A stretch of 64,000 nucleotides of DNA, from positions 124,001 through 188,000 of the forward strand of contig NZ_JAJFUC010000037.1 in the NCBI RefSeq assembly GCF_021372645.1. The letters are read 5' to 3'. Positions within the stretch are counted from its first letter, which is position 1. Each line of letters begins with the position of its first letter. The notes below the pieces were generated by a model. It made no database searches and was not told the origin of the DNA. It worked only from the letters and a program-made list of their open reading frames with translations. A program made the position numbers and the translations under genes. Origin of the DNA: Clostridium sp. Lineage in GTDB: Bacteria; Bacillota; Clostridia; Clostridiales; Clostridiaceae. This document shows positions 35,826-45,753 of the stretch, in pieces.

Positions 35826-36449
35826 TTATATCAATAGATTTTTTATCTCTCTCGTAGCCTTCGTAATGTCTTTTTGAGCAATAATAGCTGAAATTATTGC
35901 AAGTCCATCAATTCCCATGCCATCAAAATCTTTGACTCTATCTTTATTTATTCCACCTATTGCCACTATAGGTATAGATACATTTTCTCTTATTTTCTTT
36001 AATTCTTCCATACTAGTTGGATTTGCATCTTTTTTAGTTCCAGTTGCATACATGGCTCCAACTCCTAAGTAATCTGCTCCTTCTTTTTGTGCTTTAAGTG
36101 CTTCTTCTAAAGTACCTGTTGAAACTCCAATAATCTTTCCTTCACCTACAATTTTTCTAACAACTGTTAAAGGTAAATCACTTTGCCCCACATGTACCCC
36201 CGCTGCATCAACTGCTAATGCAATATCTACTCTATCATTTATTAATAATGGAATATTATATTTATCTGTTATTTCTTTTACTTTAACTGCAGTATTATAG
36301 AAATCAAGAGATGAACAATCCTTCTCTCTTAATTGGACTAATGTACAGCCACCAATAATAGCCTGCTCTACAGCCTCTTCTAAAGTTTCTGTGCTCATTA
36401 AATCTCTATCTGTTACAAGATAAATACTGTAATCTATCTTAGATTTCAT
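35826..36449 (-). CDS. thiE: Thiamine-phosphate synthase
   Basis: 207-aa TIM-barrel enzyme that joins HMP-pyrophosphate and thiazole phosphate to thiamine phosphate. Family marks: [14 protein letters not shown] (about 38-51), [20 protein letters not shown] and [28 protein letters not shown] precedes the ATG. Last gene of the thiW-D-C-M-E run, separated from thiM by a palindromic repeat. Covered by the TPP riboswitch upstream of thiW if the operon is read through. Confidence 0.95.
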   Translation of the reverse strand: MKSKIDYSIYLVTDRDLMSTETLEEAVEQAIIGGCTLVQLREKDCSSLDFYNTAVKVKEITDKYNIPLLINDRVDIALAVDAAGVHVGQSDLPLTVVRKIVGEGKIIGVSTGTLEEALKAQKEGADYLGVGAMYATGTKKDANPTSMEELKKIRENVSIPIVAIGGINKDRVKDFDGMGIDGLAIISAIIAQKDITKATREIKNLLI

Positions 36450-36620
36450 TATTTTTCCTCCTTAAAATTATTTTTTAATCATATTATATATGTTCCAAGT
36501 AACAACGTACAATTGTCAATTAATAATGAAAGGATGAAATTCTTTCAGAATTTCTAAAATTACTTTGTCTAATTAAGGTGTACAATACTAATTAGGGCTT
36601 ATATAATATGAAAATCATTT

Positions 36621-36683
36621 TAGGCATATGAAAGGAAATAACTACTCCCATAATCATGGAATTGTTATTTTTTCATATGCCTT
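36621..36683. repeat. Palindromic repeat, GGCATAT family, copy 6
   Basis: TAGGCATATGAAAGGAAATA + AC on the left, GTTATTTTTTCATATGCCT on the right, core TACTCCCATAATCATGGAATT. It lies 11 bases past the thiM stop, between thiM and thiE. Confidence 0.85.
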
Positions 36684-36694
36684 CATAATAATTA

Positions 36695-37528
36695 TTATTT
36701 TAGCTCTTTAACTTTAACCATATTATTAATAATTTCATTATCTAAATTACTAATTGCATCTATAATTGCAATATGGAAACTGCCTGTTCCTATTTGTCCT
36801 GCTTTTTCAAAAGCAATTTCTCCAGCTATACCCATGGAAATAATTCCTGAAACAGCTGCTACAAAAAAATCTGAACCTGCACCACAAAATCCACCAACTA
36901 ATGCAGTTGTCATGCAACCTGTTCCTGTAACATTTGCAAGCATTTTATGTCCATTTTCAAGCATTGCTACCCGTTTCCCATCTGATACAATATCAGTTAC
37001 TCCTGTTATTGCAACTGTACAATTAAGTTTACTAGCTAAATTTTTAGCTACATTAATACCTTCATCATTTCCACCTTTAGTATCTACTTCCGAAGCATCA
37101 ACACCCTTAGTAGTAGATTGTAAACCTGCTATAAATTTAATTTCAGACATATTTCCACGCAAAACACTTATTTTAACTTCCTCTATTATTCTCTTAGTAG
37201 TTACATTTCTAAATTCAGATGCACCTGCACCTACTGGATCAAAAACAACTGGAATGTTTAATTCATTTGCTTTCTTTCCTGATACAATCATAGATTCAAT
37301 TGTTCTTTCATTTAATGTACCAATGTTTATTACAAGAGCAGAAGAAATTTTAGTAATATCTGCTGCTTCATTAATATCATCAGCCATAATTGGTGATGTA
37401 CCTATTGCAAGTAGTATATTTGCACAATCATTAACAGTAACATAATTAGTTATGTTATGTACAAGAGGCTTCTTGTTTCTAACTTCTTCTAATAACTTTC
37501 CTATCTCCAAAACAATCTTATTGTCCAT
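36695..37528 (-). CDS. thiM: Hydroxyethylthiazole kinase
   Basis: 277-aa kinase that salvages hydroxyethylthiazole by phosphorylating it for thiamine synthesis. Family marks: VHNITNYVTVNDCANILLAIG (shown in part, about 22-42), the ATP/Cys loop TGTGCMTTALVGGFCGAG (catalytic Cys in TGTGC, near 205). The ATG at 37528 has no clear ribosome site, so expression may be weak or coupled. It takes part in salvage together with ThiD, ThiE and ThiW. Confidence 0.94.
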   Translation of the reverse strand: MDNKIVLEIGKLLEEVRNKKPLVHNITNYVTVNDCANILLAIGTSPIMADDINEAADITKISSALVINIGTLNERTIESMIVSGKKANELNIPVVFDPVGAGASEFRNVTTKRIIEEVKISVLRGNMSEIKFIAGLQSTTKGVDASEVDTKGGNDEGINVAKNLASKLNCTVAITGVTDIVSDGKRVAMLENGHKMLANVTGTGCMTTALVGGFCGAGSDFFVAAVSGIISMGIAGEIAFEKAGQIGTGSFHIAIIDAISNLDNEIINNMVKVKELK

Positions 37529-37732
37529 AAAAATCTTAGCAAGAATTTAGATTTAATAATACCAAAATTCCTACTAAACTCCCCTCCTTCTTAAACTTAA
37601 ATTTTATATTTAACAAATCATTTGTATTAAAATTCCTTCAAGGAATTTTTTGAACATATTTTATAAAAATGACGTAATGACCTTCACCTTAATTGTTAAT
37701 TGCACATAATATAACTATTTCATTACTAATAA

Positions 37733-39049
37733 TTATTTCACCTCTTTTTGAAGCAACTCTACTTTCTCACCATTTAAAATTCTATTAGTTGTTCTTACAG
37801 CACACATTTTCCCACACATAGAACAGCTATGTTTTTCTTCTGGTGGCAGACTTTCAAAATATGTTCTAGCTTTTTCTCCATCAATAGCAACCTTAAACAT
37901 TTCTTCCCAATCAAGCTTTTGACGAGCATCTGCCATTGCATTATCTCTATCTCTTGCGCCTGGAATACCATTAGCTATATCTGCTGCATGTGCTGCAATT
38001 TTTGATGCTATGATTCCTTCTTTAACATCTGATAAATCTGGAAGTCTTAAATGTTCAGCTGGTGTTACATAACAAAGGAAGTTTGCTCCATTTGTTGCTG
38101 CAATAGCTCCGCCAATAGCTGACGTTATATGATCATATCCTGGCGCGATATCTGTAACAAGAGGTCCAAGTACATAAAATGGTGCCCCATGACATAATCT
38201 TTTTTCAATTTGCATATTAGCTGCTATTTCATTCATAGCCATATGTCCTGGTCCTTCAATCATAACTTGAACGTCTTTTGCCCAAGCTCTCTTTGTTAAT
38301 AAACCTAATTCTATAAGTTCTGTAATTTGTCCTGCATCAGTTGAGTCATCAATACAACCTGGTCTCATTGCATCTCCAAGACTTATTGTTACATCATATT
38401 CTCTTAGAATTTCAAGTAATTCATCATAATACTCATAAAATGGATTTTCATTTCCTGTCATTTCCATCCAAGCAAATAATAAAGATCCTCCACGAGATAC
38501 AATATTTAATTTTCTCTTATCTTCTTTAAATAATGAAATTGTTCTTTTATTTATTCCAGCATGAATAGTAACAAAATCAACTCCAGCTTTTGCATGTTGT
38601 CTAACTACACGAAGAAAATCCTCAGCCTTTATATCCAAAAGATCTTTTTCAAGATATCCAATTGCATCATACATTGGAACTGTACCTATCATAGCTGGAG
38701 AATATTCAATAAGTTTTTCTCTAAACTCTTGAGTCTTTCCATAGTTACTTAAATCCATTATAGCTTCAGCACCAAACTCAATTGCCATTTTTACTTTTTC
38801 CATTTCGTTTGAATAATCAATGCAATCTCCTGAAACACCTAAGTTTACGTTTATTTTTGTTTTTAGTCCATCACCAATCCCTTCTGGGCTAAGTGATTTA
38901 TGATTAATATTAGCTGGAATAGCTACCTTACCTTCTGCTACAAGCTTCATTAATTTTTCTTCTGAGATATTTTCCTTCTTAGCTACCACCTGCATTTCCT
39001 TAGTAACTATACCTTTTTTAGCTGCTTCCATTTGTGTTTTATAATTCAT
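37733..39049 (-). CDS. thiC: Phosphomethylpyrimidine synthase ThiC
   Basis: 438-aa radical SAM enzyme that rearranges aminoimidazole ribotide to HMP phosphate. The C-terminal cluster motif is [11 protein letters not shown], spaced CX2CX3C, near 410. Central marks are [28 protein letters not shown] and [13 protein letters not shown]. Length matches the short Firmicutes type. GGAGAG before the ATG. Part of the riboswitch-controlled thi operon. No thiG/thiH/thiS for thiazole synthesis is present, so thiazole may come from salvage. Confidence 0.95.
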   Translation of the reverse strand: MNYKTQMEAAKKGIVTKEMQVVAKKENISEEKLMKLVAEGKVAIPANINHKSLSPEGIGDGLKTKINVNLGVSGDCIDYSNEMEKVKMAIEFGAEAIMDLSNYGKTQEFREKLIEYSPAMIGTVPMYDAIGYLEKDLLDIKAEDFLRVVRQHAKAGVDFVTIHAGINKRTISLFKEDKRKLNIVSRGGSLLFAWMEMTGNENPFYEYYDELLEILREYDVTISLGDAMRPGCIDDSTDAGQITELIELGLLTKRAWAKDVQVMIEGPGHMAMNEIAANMQIEKRLCHGAPFYVLGPLVTDIAPGYDHITSAIGGAIAATNGANFLCYVTPAEHLRLPDLSDVKEGIIASKIAAHAADIANGIPGARDRDNAMADARQKLDWEEMFKVAIDGEKARTYFESLPPEEKHSCSMCGKMCAVRTTNRILNGEKVELLQKEVK

Positions 39050-39171
39050 TTTTATTCTCTCCTTACATCTATTTTTTAATTTAATTATACCTTAACTCGT
39101 ATTTTATATTTAGAGCCTAGAACTTTCTCTGTGAGCTTGCTCCTAAATTGTGCATTATAAATTGTGAACTG

Positions 39172-39975
39172 TTAAAGCATTCCTGCCTTTTTATAAAGTT
39201 CATAAAAATGATTAGTAGGTCCAACACCCTTTCCAAGATCAAATCCATGTTCAATGGCACATGTTATGTATCTCTTTCCTTCTCTAACTGCTTCGTCCAT
39301 AGTCATATTTTTAGCTAAATTGGCAGCTATAGCAGAAGATAAAGTGCATCCTGTTCCATGAGTATGAGTAGTATTAATTCTTTCTTGTGGTAAGAATATA
39401 AATTCCTTTCCATCAAATAATAAATCAGTAGCTTCTCCTTCTAAATGTCCACCTTTAACTAAAACAGCTTTCGGTCCAAGTTCCTTAAGTTTTAAAGCAG
39501 CATCTTTCATTTCATCTAAAGTTTTTATCTTAATTCCTAAAATTTCTTCTGCTTCTGGTAAATTAGGAGTGATTAATGTTGCTAAAGGAAATAATTCCTT
39601 AACCAAAGTATCTTTTGCATCCTTTGATAATAGATTGAATCCACTTTTAGAAATCATAACTGGATCTAAAACTATTGCTGGTAGTTTTTCTATTTTTCTT
39701 AAAGCTTTCGATATTGCTTTAATAGATGGAATTTGTGATACCATTCCTATTTTAATAGCATCAACTCTAATATCATCAAAAATAACATCAATTTGCGCTT
39801 CAATTATTTCTGGATTTATGTCTTGAATGCCAAAAACACCCATAGTATTTTGAACAGTTACAGCTGTAATAACACTCATGCCGTAAACTCCATTAGCTGA
39901 AAAAGATTTTAGATCAGCTTGAATTCCTGCTCCTCCACAAGTATCAGACCCTGCAATAGTTAATCCTCTAAACAT
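39172..39975 (-). CDS. thiD: Hydroxymethylpyrimidine/phosphomethylpyrimidine kinase
   Basis: 267-aa ribokinase-fold enzyme that phosphorylates HMP and HMP phosphate. N-terminal LTIAGSDTCGGAGIQADLKS (about 5-24) and C-terminal anion-hole THTHGTGCTLSSAIAANLA (about 207-225). AAAGGATG precedes the ATG. Second gene of the thi operon, 117 bases after thiW. Confidence 0.95.
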   Translation of the reverse strand: MFRGLTIAGSDTCGGAGIQADLKSFSANGVYGMSVITAVTVQNTMGVFGIQDINPEIIEAQIDVIFDDIRVDAIKIGMVSQIPSIKAISKALRKIEKLPAIVLDPVMISKSGFNLLSKDAKDTLVKELFPLATLITPNLPEAEEILGIKIKTLDEMKDAALKLKELGPKAVLVKGGHLEGEATDLLFDGKEFIFLPQERINTTHTHGTGCTLSSAIAANLAKNMTMDEAVREGKRYITCAIEHGFDLGKGVGPTNHFYELYKKAGML

Positions 39976-40092
39976 AAAATCATCCTTTCATTTACATTCT
40001 TATTTAAATTATTTTTCAATTTTTAATAATATACAATTTAAAATCATCTAAATTTCTTTTGTATTTTTCGAATCTTTCTCATTTATTGGTGA

Positions 40093-40587
40093 CTAATTAT
40101 TTATTAATGTTTTCCTTATAATAGGAATCTTCACAAAGAGATATGCTATGGCAGCTCCTGAACTACAACTCATTGTAAATGGAATTATATATACAAAAAG
40201 TGCTACTTCTTTGCCTAAAAGTATTGATGCTATTGGATAAGCTAGTAATGCTCCTATTATTCCTGTTCCAATTATTTCTCCAATTACAGCTATAACTGGT
40301 TTTCTAAATTTCTTATAAAGAATACCTGCAAGCAGCGCACCTACCATACTTCCTGGAAACGCTAGTAAACTTCCTGTTCCCATAATGTTTCTTATAAATG
40401 ATGTAACGAATGCATTTAAGAGTGCATAAATTGGTCCAAGTGTTATTGCTCCTACTACATTTACAAAATGTTGTACTGGTGATATTTTAGCTACTCCAAT
40501 CGGCATTGAAAATGTTCCAAAAATAACTGAAATACCAATTAATACCCCACTTAATGCAATTTTTTGTGCTTTACTTTTTTCTTGCAT
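40093..40587 (-). CDS. thiW: Energy-coupling factor thiamine-precursor transporter subunit ThiW
   Basis: 164-aa membrane protein with about five helices; the predicted substrate-binding (S) component for hydroxyethylthiazole uptake. Marks: ALSGVLIGISVIFGTFSMPI near the N-terminus and GTGSLLAFPGSMVGALLAGI in the middle. It is the first gene after the TPP riboswitch, and thiM (thiazole kinase) in the same operon supports thiazole as the substrate. It needs the shared ECF energising module, not seen here. Confidence 0.92.
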   Translation of the reverse strand: MQEKSKAQKIALSGVLIGISVIFGTFSMPIGVAKISPVQHFVNVVGAITLGPIYALLNAFVTSFIRNIMGTGSLLAFPGSMVGALLAGILYKKFRKPVIAVIGEIIGTGIIGALLAYPIASILLGKEVALFVYIIPFTMSCSSGAAIAYLFVKIPIIRKTLINN

Positions 40588-40688
40588 TTACAATCTTCCC
40601 CCCTTAAAATAATAGATTATTTTCTTGTGAAATAATATTTCATTAAATCGATTAACATTAAAGAGGTTTATTACTTTTACGCAAAAAA

Positions 40689-40710
40689 ATGTATCCCCTA
40701 AGGAATACAT
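40689..40710 (-). terminator. Expression-platform terminator of the TPP riboswitch
   Basis: Reverse strand ATGTATTCC-TTAG-GGGATACAT followed by TTTTTTTGCG, 29 bases after the aptamer and about 100 bases before thiW. Expected to form when TPP is bound. Confidence 0.9.
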
Positions 40711-40738
40711 CAATAAAATATGCACAAATATCAATATA

Positions 40739-40826
40739 CTTCCCTACGTTGGTATTAACCAAATCAGGTTATAAGAGTCAGGAAATCAATCTCTCCAATC
40801 TCAGCTAAAATATTAGCCCCCCTAGT
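40739..40826 (-). promoter_or_regulatory. TPP (Thi-box) riboswitch aptamer
   Basis: Reverse strand carries the conserved Thi-box segments: ACTAGGGGGGCTAA, AGCTGAGA, CTTATAACCTGATTTGG, and ACCAACGTAGGGAAGTA in order. These match the TPP aptamer (GGGGUGC...GCUGAGA...ACCUGAU...CGUAGGGAA). It controls the thiW-thiD-thiC-thiM-thiE operon, shutting it off through the terminator at 40689-40710 when thiamine pyrophosphate is plentiful. Confidence 0.97.
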
Positions 40827-40897
40827 TATTCAATTCTAAAATTATCGTTCACAACCTAAAGATTATAACATTAAGCTTAAAACGTCAAGTATATATT

Positions 40898-41098
40898 TTA
40901 CTTATTCTTTGCTAATACATAATATTTCCCATACCTTTTCACAGGTTTTATTACTTCAAAGCCATTAACAAATTGATCTATAACTTGATTTTTTGCAACT
41001 TCAATTAAAATTGTCTCTTTCTTTGTTTTAATTCGCTTTATTGGTACCATGTTAGAGCTTTTATCTATATTATTTCTAGTTCTATTTTTGCTTGGCAT
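40898..41098 (-). CDS. Small basic hypothetical protein
   Basis: 66 aa, not recognised. Lys/Arg-rich start (MPSKNRTRNNIDKSSNMVPI) and a more ordered second half (VAKNQVIDQFVNGFEVIKPV, KRYGKYYVLAKNK). AGGAG lies 11 bases before the ATG. No membrane helix. It is just downstream, on the same strand, of the ferredoxin-flavin gene and may have its own transcript. Confidence 0.55.
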   Translation of the reverse strand: MPSKNRTRNNIDKSSNMVPIKRIKTKKETILIEVAKNQVIDQFVNGFEVIKPVKRYGKYYVLAKNK

Positions 41099-41255
41099 TT
41101 ATATCATACTCCTGTTAATATTATAAATCCTTCAATTATTATATTAACAATTTCTATAAATGTGTTAGTTATCATGTAATCATCTTAGGTATATTTAATA
41201 TGCATGAATTGTTGAATTAAAATTATATGTTAATATTTTCCTCTTAATAAATAAC

Positions 41256-41292
41256 CACTTTTCAATGAAGTTATCATATTCATTGAAAAGTG
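41256..41292 (-). terminator. Perfect hairpin after the FMN-binding ferredoxin gene
   Basis: CACTTTTCAATGAA pairs with TTCATTGAAAAGTG without mismatch (14 bp, 9-base loop), then GTTATTTATT on the reverse strand. Twenty bases after the gene stop. Confidence 0.75.
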
Positions 41293-41311
41293 CCTATTAA
41301 AGAATGTTTTA

Positions 41312-42892
41312 TTATTTTGCTTGACTCAAAGAATTTGCTACTGCACTCATGATTCCTTTTGAACTATAAGTAGCTCCTGAAACTGTATCTACTGAAGTTG
41401 ATTGTTTTGAAAGTATTTCTTTTGTTATAGTTCCTAAAACTCTTTCAAAATACTGTGGAGTATCTCCATTCGATAAAATTTCTATATTGGCTATCTTTCC
41501 ATCAGCTATAGTAACCAAAACTTTAGTTGTTCCTCCATGAAATCCTTGTCCACTTCCAGTATATGTTCCATCTTTATATGTTTTTGATGAGTTATCAAAA
41601 GTTGTACTTGAAGCTATACTATTTGAATTTTCTGTTGGGCTTGAAGCTGCTGTTTCACTTTTAGCTGCACTATCATTGTTTGAAGTATCAATATCTGAAC
41701 TTGAAACAGCAGCTTGATTTAATGCATCTTTTACTGCGTTTATTATTCCCTTTGAACTATATGTAGCTCCTGATACTGTATTAACTTGAGTTGTTTGATT
41801 TGACATTATTCCTTTAGATATTGTTCCAAAAGCTCTGTCGTAGTAACTTGGAGTATCCCCATTTGATACAGTTTGTATATCAGTTATCTTTCCATCTGCT
41901 ATATTAACAGAAATTTTAGTTGTTGCACCTCCAAAACCTGTACCAGTTCCTGTATATGTTCCATCTTTATATTTTTTTGAAGAACTGTCAGAGGCTGAAC
42001 TATCTGAAGTTGAAATTGTGTTATTGTTTGAAATTACACCAGCCTTAGTTAAAGCATCTACTCCAAAGTTTGTAAGTCCATAAACACCTAACATTGCAGC
42101 CATTGCTACAGAACCAGCTAAATTTTGATTTAAATCTTGTCCAAGAATGTTTATGTTAGCATTTCTTCTAGGACATACTTCTGTGCATTTTAAACAATTG
42201 ATACAATCGCCACCTCTAGCAGCATTCACTTTATAAAGTTTTAATCCCATAGAACAATTCACTGTACATGCTCTGCACTTGCCGCAATCATCTTTAGGCT
42301 TATTAATTTTTGTTATTCCAATTTTAGATATTATTGCAAATATAGCTCCTAAAGGACATAAATATCTACAAAAAAATCTTTCAATAAATGCTGCCCCTAT
42401 TGTAATTAACACTAAAAGTATTAAACCAATTAGTAAAGTAGAAAACACAGTAGGTAAATTAGTTATTTGTCCAAATGCATCCCAAGGACTTACACTTTCT
42501 AGAATGTTGCTTCCAATTGTCCATGAAACAATTATTATAAATAGTAATATTACATATTTGGTATACTTTAATATAGAATCAACTTTTTCATTTACTTTAA
42601 ATTTTCCTTTAAAGATTTTTTTTGATATAAAATATATTAAATCGTTATAGGCTCCAAAAGAACATATCCAGCCACAAAACCATCTTCCCATTACCATCGT
42701 TATTAGCATTACAGCTGCAAATTCCATTAAATTGGGTAATGCTTGAAGAAAATCAAAATTTCCTCCCATAATCATTTGATAAACTGTTTTTACTTCATTA
42801 AATGTCATTGCATAAAGGCCAGGCAGCAATATAAATAAAATTAATTGTATACCATGTCTTAAAATTTGCGATTTCTTTATTTTCTTAGCCAT
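41312..42892 (-). CDS. Membrane 4Fe-4S protein with two FMN-binding domains
   Basis: 526-aa membrane electron carrier. N-terminal NapH/NosR-like part (about 1-280): some five helices with CGWICSFGA and CRYLCPLGA motifs, then two [4Fe-4S] sets, CGKCRACTVNCSMG and CINCLKCTEVCPRRN. The C-terminal part, after another helix and Ser/Asp-rich linkers, has two tandem FMN-binding domains (about 305-390 and 435-524), each starting YKDGTYTGxGxGFxGxTT and ending TVSGATYSSKGI. The Thr in SGAT is the expected covalent FMN site. The ApbE gene that makes this link is directly upstream. Probably moves electrons from the membrane to flavins outside; the final acceptor is unknown. Confidence 0.9.
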   Translation of the reverse strand: MAKKIKKSQILRHGIQLILFILLPGLYAMTFNEVKTVYQMIMGGNFDFLQALPNLMEFAAVMLITMVMGRWFCGWICSFGAYNDLIYFISKKIFKGKFKVNEKVDSILKYTKYVILLFIIIVSWTIGSNILESVSPWDAFGQITNLPTVFSTLLIGLILLVLITIGAAFIERFFCRYLCPLGAIFAIISKIGITKINKPKDDCGKCRACTVNCSMGLKLYKVNAARGGDCINCLKCTEVCPRRNANINILGQDLNQNLAGSVAMAAMLGVYGLTNFGVDALTKAGVISNNNTISTSDSSASDSSSKKYKDGTYTGTGTGFGGATTKISVNIADGKITDIQTVSNGDTPSYYDRAFGTISKGIMSNQTTQVNTVSGATYSSKGIINAVKDALNQAAVSSSDIDTSNNDSAAKSETAASSPTENSNSIASSTTFDNSSKTYKDGTYTGSGQGFHGGTTKVLVTIADGKIANIEILSNGDTPQYFERVLGTITKEILSKQSTSVDTVSGATYSSKGIMSAVANSLSQAK

Positions 42893-42981
42893 ATTTGTTT
42901 CTCCATTCTAAACTTAATATTTATCCACAATTGCAAATTGAAATATCTAATTATTAACAATTAAGTTATTCATAACTTCTT

Positions 42982-43018
42982 AAGGCACAATCAAAAAAAT
43001 AACAAGTCCATGTGCCTA
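42982..43018. repeat. Short GGCATAT-family repeat at the apbE stop
   Basis: AAGGCACAATCAAAAAAATA + ACAAGTCCATGTGCCTA. It is a compact hairpin copy; on the reverse strand the repeat starts with the TAG stop codon of apbE (TAGGCACATGG). Confidence 0.75.
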
Positions 43019-44059
43019 ATTTAATATAAATTCCTCATCTGTTAACACAAAACTATCCTTAATACCAGCTGTCATATATACTTTCTTATCTTCTGTGACA
43101 AGTATTGCATCTATCCCCTTAATTTCTTCTATAATGCTTAATGCTTTATCTACACCAAGAATATAAACACCTGTTGATAATCCATCTCCATCAATAGAAT
43201 TATCTGATATAATAGTTGCACTTATAATTTTACTTTCTGATGGATACCCTGTTTTAGGATCAATTATATGATGAAATCTCTTTCCATCTTTCATAAAATA
43301 TCTTTCATAATTACCAGATGTAACAATTGATTTATTTTTGACACTCAATATTCCAATATACTCTCCTCTAGGTTCAATTGGATTTTGAATTCCAACTCTC
43401 CAAGATTTTCCATCTGTTCTACTTCCAAGAGCAAAAATATTCCCACCCAAATCAATTAGAGCACTTTTAATATTATGTTGATGAAAAATATCTCGAACTT
43501 CATCAGCTGCAAATCCTTTAGCTATTCCACCAACATCCAAAGCCTGTTTCCTATTCTTTAGCATTATTGAGTGATTATTTTCATCTAAAATCACATCATT
43601 GTAATTTACAAGTTTTAATTTTTCTTCTATTTGAGAATTTTCAGGAATTGTTTCTTCTTTTGTTCCTATATTCCAAAGGCTTACCAATGGTCTTATTGTT
43701 GGATCAAAAGTTCCCTCTAATACTTTGCTATACTCTATAGCCTTTTTTACTACATAATAAGTATCCTTGCTTACACTTCCCGCAGAAATTCCCGCTGCAA
43801 CATTTATTTTGGATATTTCACTATATTCCTTAAAAGCTGACATCTTATCATCAATATCATTTAATTTTTCTATTGCCTTTTCAATTGCTTGTTCTCCCTT
43901 GTTGCCATATGCACTTAAATTTATTATAGTTCCAAGAGCATAACTGCTTTTTACTACTTTTGGTTTTTCATATTTTCCAGTAGTAAATATAAAAAGCAAA
44001 ATTAAACCTACTATAATGGCAATTATTAATAATTGCACTCCTATTCCACTTATAATCAA
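43016..44059 (-). CDS. apbE: FAD:protein FMN transferase
   Basis: 347-aa flavin transferase that links FMN to Thr in target proteins outside the membrane. A membrane anchor lies at about 5-27, then the ApbE fold: YALGTIINLSAYG, KYYVVKKA-like helix, the FAD/metal segment LDVGGIAKGFAADEVRD (about 155-171) and ALIDLGGNIFALGS, with HHIIDPKTGYP near 265. The start is probably TTG at 44059, since AGGTG lies 7 bases upstream and no ATG is present. The natural substrate is the two-domain FMN protein encoded next. The stop codon is formed by the end of a palindromic repeat. Confidence 0.93.
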   Translation of the reverse strand: MIISGIGVQLLIIAIIVGLILLFIFTTGKYEKPKVVKSSYALGTIINLSAYGNKGEQAIEKAIEKLNDIDDKMSAFKEYSEISKINVAAGISAGSVSKDTYYVVKKAIEYSKVLEGTFDPTIRPLVSLWNIGTKEETIPENSQIEEKLKLVNYNDVILDENNHSIMLKNRKQALDVGGIAKGFAADEVRDIFHQHNIKSALIDLGGNIFALGSRTDGKSWRVGIQNPIEPRGEYIGILSVKNKSIVTSGNYERYFMKDGKRFHHIIDPKTGYPSESKIISATIISDNSIDGDGLSTGVYILGVDKALSIIEEIKGIDAILVTEDKKVYMTAGIKDSFVLTDEEFILN

Positions 44060-44169
44060 ATTAAATCACCTACTTATTTCGTTATTTCATATACCTTACT
44101 ATTTGAAGTATAGCAACTAAGCCTTAATTGTTTCTGAATTTAAACTGAGAATTTGCTGAGAAAATAAAA

Positions 44170-44215
44170 AAATTTAAGGAGGATTGTCTTTCTTAAGAAA
44201 ATCCCCCTTAAATTT
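44170..44215 (-). terminator. Terminator after the two-component operon
   Basis: Reverse strand AAATTTAAGGGGGATT pairs with AATCCTCCTTAAATTT (one mismatch), followed by TTTTTATTTT. The stem begins at the stop codon of the histidine kinase. Confidence 0.9.
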
Positions 44216-45753
44216 TACTTTAATAATTTTAAATATATAGAAAATGTTGTTCCAACATTTAGTTGACTTTTTACTTTAATTTTACCACCATTGCTATCTA
44301 TTATAGATTTCACTATAGAAAGTCCTAATCCATATCCGCCTTGTTCTCTAGATCTATGAGCATCACTTCTAAAAAATCTATCATATATTTTACTTAGATG
44401 CTCTTCTGGTATGCCAGTTCCATTATCAGATATCCTTAAAACTGCAAAAGTTTCATCTTCAAAATCTTCTATGCCAGTAGATACTGTTATAATACCATTG
44501 TCTTTATCAGTATGAATTACTGCATTTTGGGCTATATTGAATATAACTTGCTTAATTTGATTTTTATTTATATATACATTTATATTATCTTTTAATTCTA
44601 AATTTAAAGTCCTGTCTTTAGAAAGAATCTGAAGCTGTGGATATATCTCATTTATTACACCATTTATATTCTCTCTATTTATTTCTACAATCGGCTGCTG
44701 ATCTAATCTTGTTAACATTAAAAGATCATTTACTAATTTAGTGAGTCTTTCACTTTCCATTAATATACTGTTCAATGCTAAATCCAATTGCTTTTCATTT
44801 TTAGCCGCCCCTCTTAATAACACTTCAACAAACCCATGAATTGAGGTTAATGGTGTACGTAATTCGTGTGAAGCATCTGATACAAAACGCCTCATTTTTT
44901 CCTTAATGTACTGCTCTTTTTGAAATGATGTCTCTATTCTTTTAAGCATAATATTAAATGATTTTGCTAATCTATCAATTTCAAGCTGACCACTTTCTTC
45001 ACTCAATCTTTTATCTAAATCTGTTACATTTATTTTTTCTACAGTGTCTGTTATATTATATAAAGGGTTTAATGTATGTTTAAAAATTGTAGTTCCAAGT
45101 ACTGCACCTATTATTAAAATTAAAATTGAAAGACTTGTATGCATGTATACTTCACGGTCTAATATTTCCTTAACATCATCTATTGGTGTACTCAATTGTA
45201 TTAATCCAGATGGTGAGTCTAAATCTCCTATCTTTATCCATGCAATCATTTGGCACTTATTATCTTCATCTTCTGCAATTTCATGCATATGTTCTAAATT
45301 ACCAGTTTCATTAAGAATATTTATATATTTCTCTTTAGAAAGCACCGGTACTGATACCTCTTTTATTTTCTTTTCATCTATCTCCTTAGAATCCTCATCA
45401 CCATCATTATCTTCTTCTTCAACTATATTATCTACATTAGTTTCTTCAGTTATTAATTCCCCATTTTTATTAATTAATGAAATACTTATATTTTTATCTT
45501 TTAATTTCTTTAAAATTTTAATAATATCTTCTTTCGTCATAGTTTCTATATTTTGTTTTGATAAGGTACTAAAATCTAAATTATGAAACTTTTGTTGTAA
45601 TACTTGTCTTTTAGTTTGAAATAAATAATTCTTCATACTTATATATTGAAAAACTCCCATTGAAACTAACAAAACAATTAATATCATGAAAAAACGAGAT
45701 AATAATTGCCACTTTAAACTCTTTATTTTAAACTTATTTTTTAACTTTTTCAT
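44215..45753 (-). CDS. Two-component sensor histidine kinase
   Basis: 512-aa membrane kinase. Helix 1 at about 17-36, an acidic extracellular sensor (with an EEEDNDGDEDSKEIDEKK stretch near 112-130), helix 2 at about 205-225, HAMP (about 226-278), HisKA with phospho-His in SDASHELRTPLTS (about 293-305), and HATPase_c with N, G1 and G2 boxes (ISDNGTGIPEEH, GGYGLGLSIVKSI). The ATG overlaps the regulator stop by four bases. Signal unknown; the acidic loop suggests a cation. It lies next to the flavin electron-transfer pair. Confidence 0.92.
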   Translation of the reverse strand: MKKLKNKFKIKSLKWQLLSRFFMILIVLLVSMGVFQYISMKNYLFQTKRQVLQQKFHNLDFSTLSKQNIETMTKEDIIKILKKLKDKNISISLINKNGELITEETNVDNIVEEEDNDGDEDSKEIDEKKIKEVSVPVLSKEKYINILNETGNLEHMHEIAEDEDNKCQMIAWIKIGDLDSPSGLIQLSTPIDDVKEILDREVYMHTSLSILILIIGAVLGTTIFKHTLNPLYNITDTVEKINVTDLDKRLSEESGQLEIDRLAKSFNIMLKRIETSFQKEQYIKEKMRRFVSDASHELRTPLTSIHGFVEVLLRGAAKNEKQLDLALNSILMESERLTKLVNDLLMLTRLDQQPIVEINRENINGVINEIYPQLQILSKDRTLNLELKDNINVYINKNQIKQVIFNIAQNAVIHTDKDNGIITVSTGIEDFEDETFAVLRISDNGTGIPEEHLSKIYDRFFRSDAHRSREQGGYGLGLSIVKSIIDSNGGKIKVKSQLNVGTTFSIYLKLLK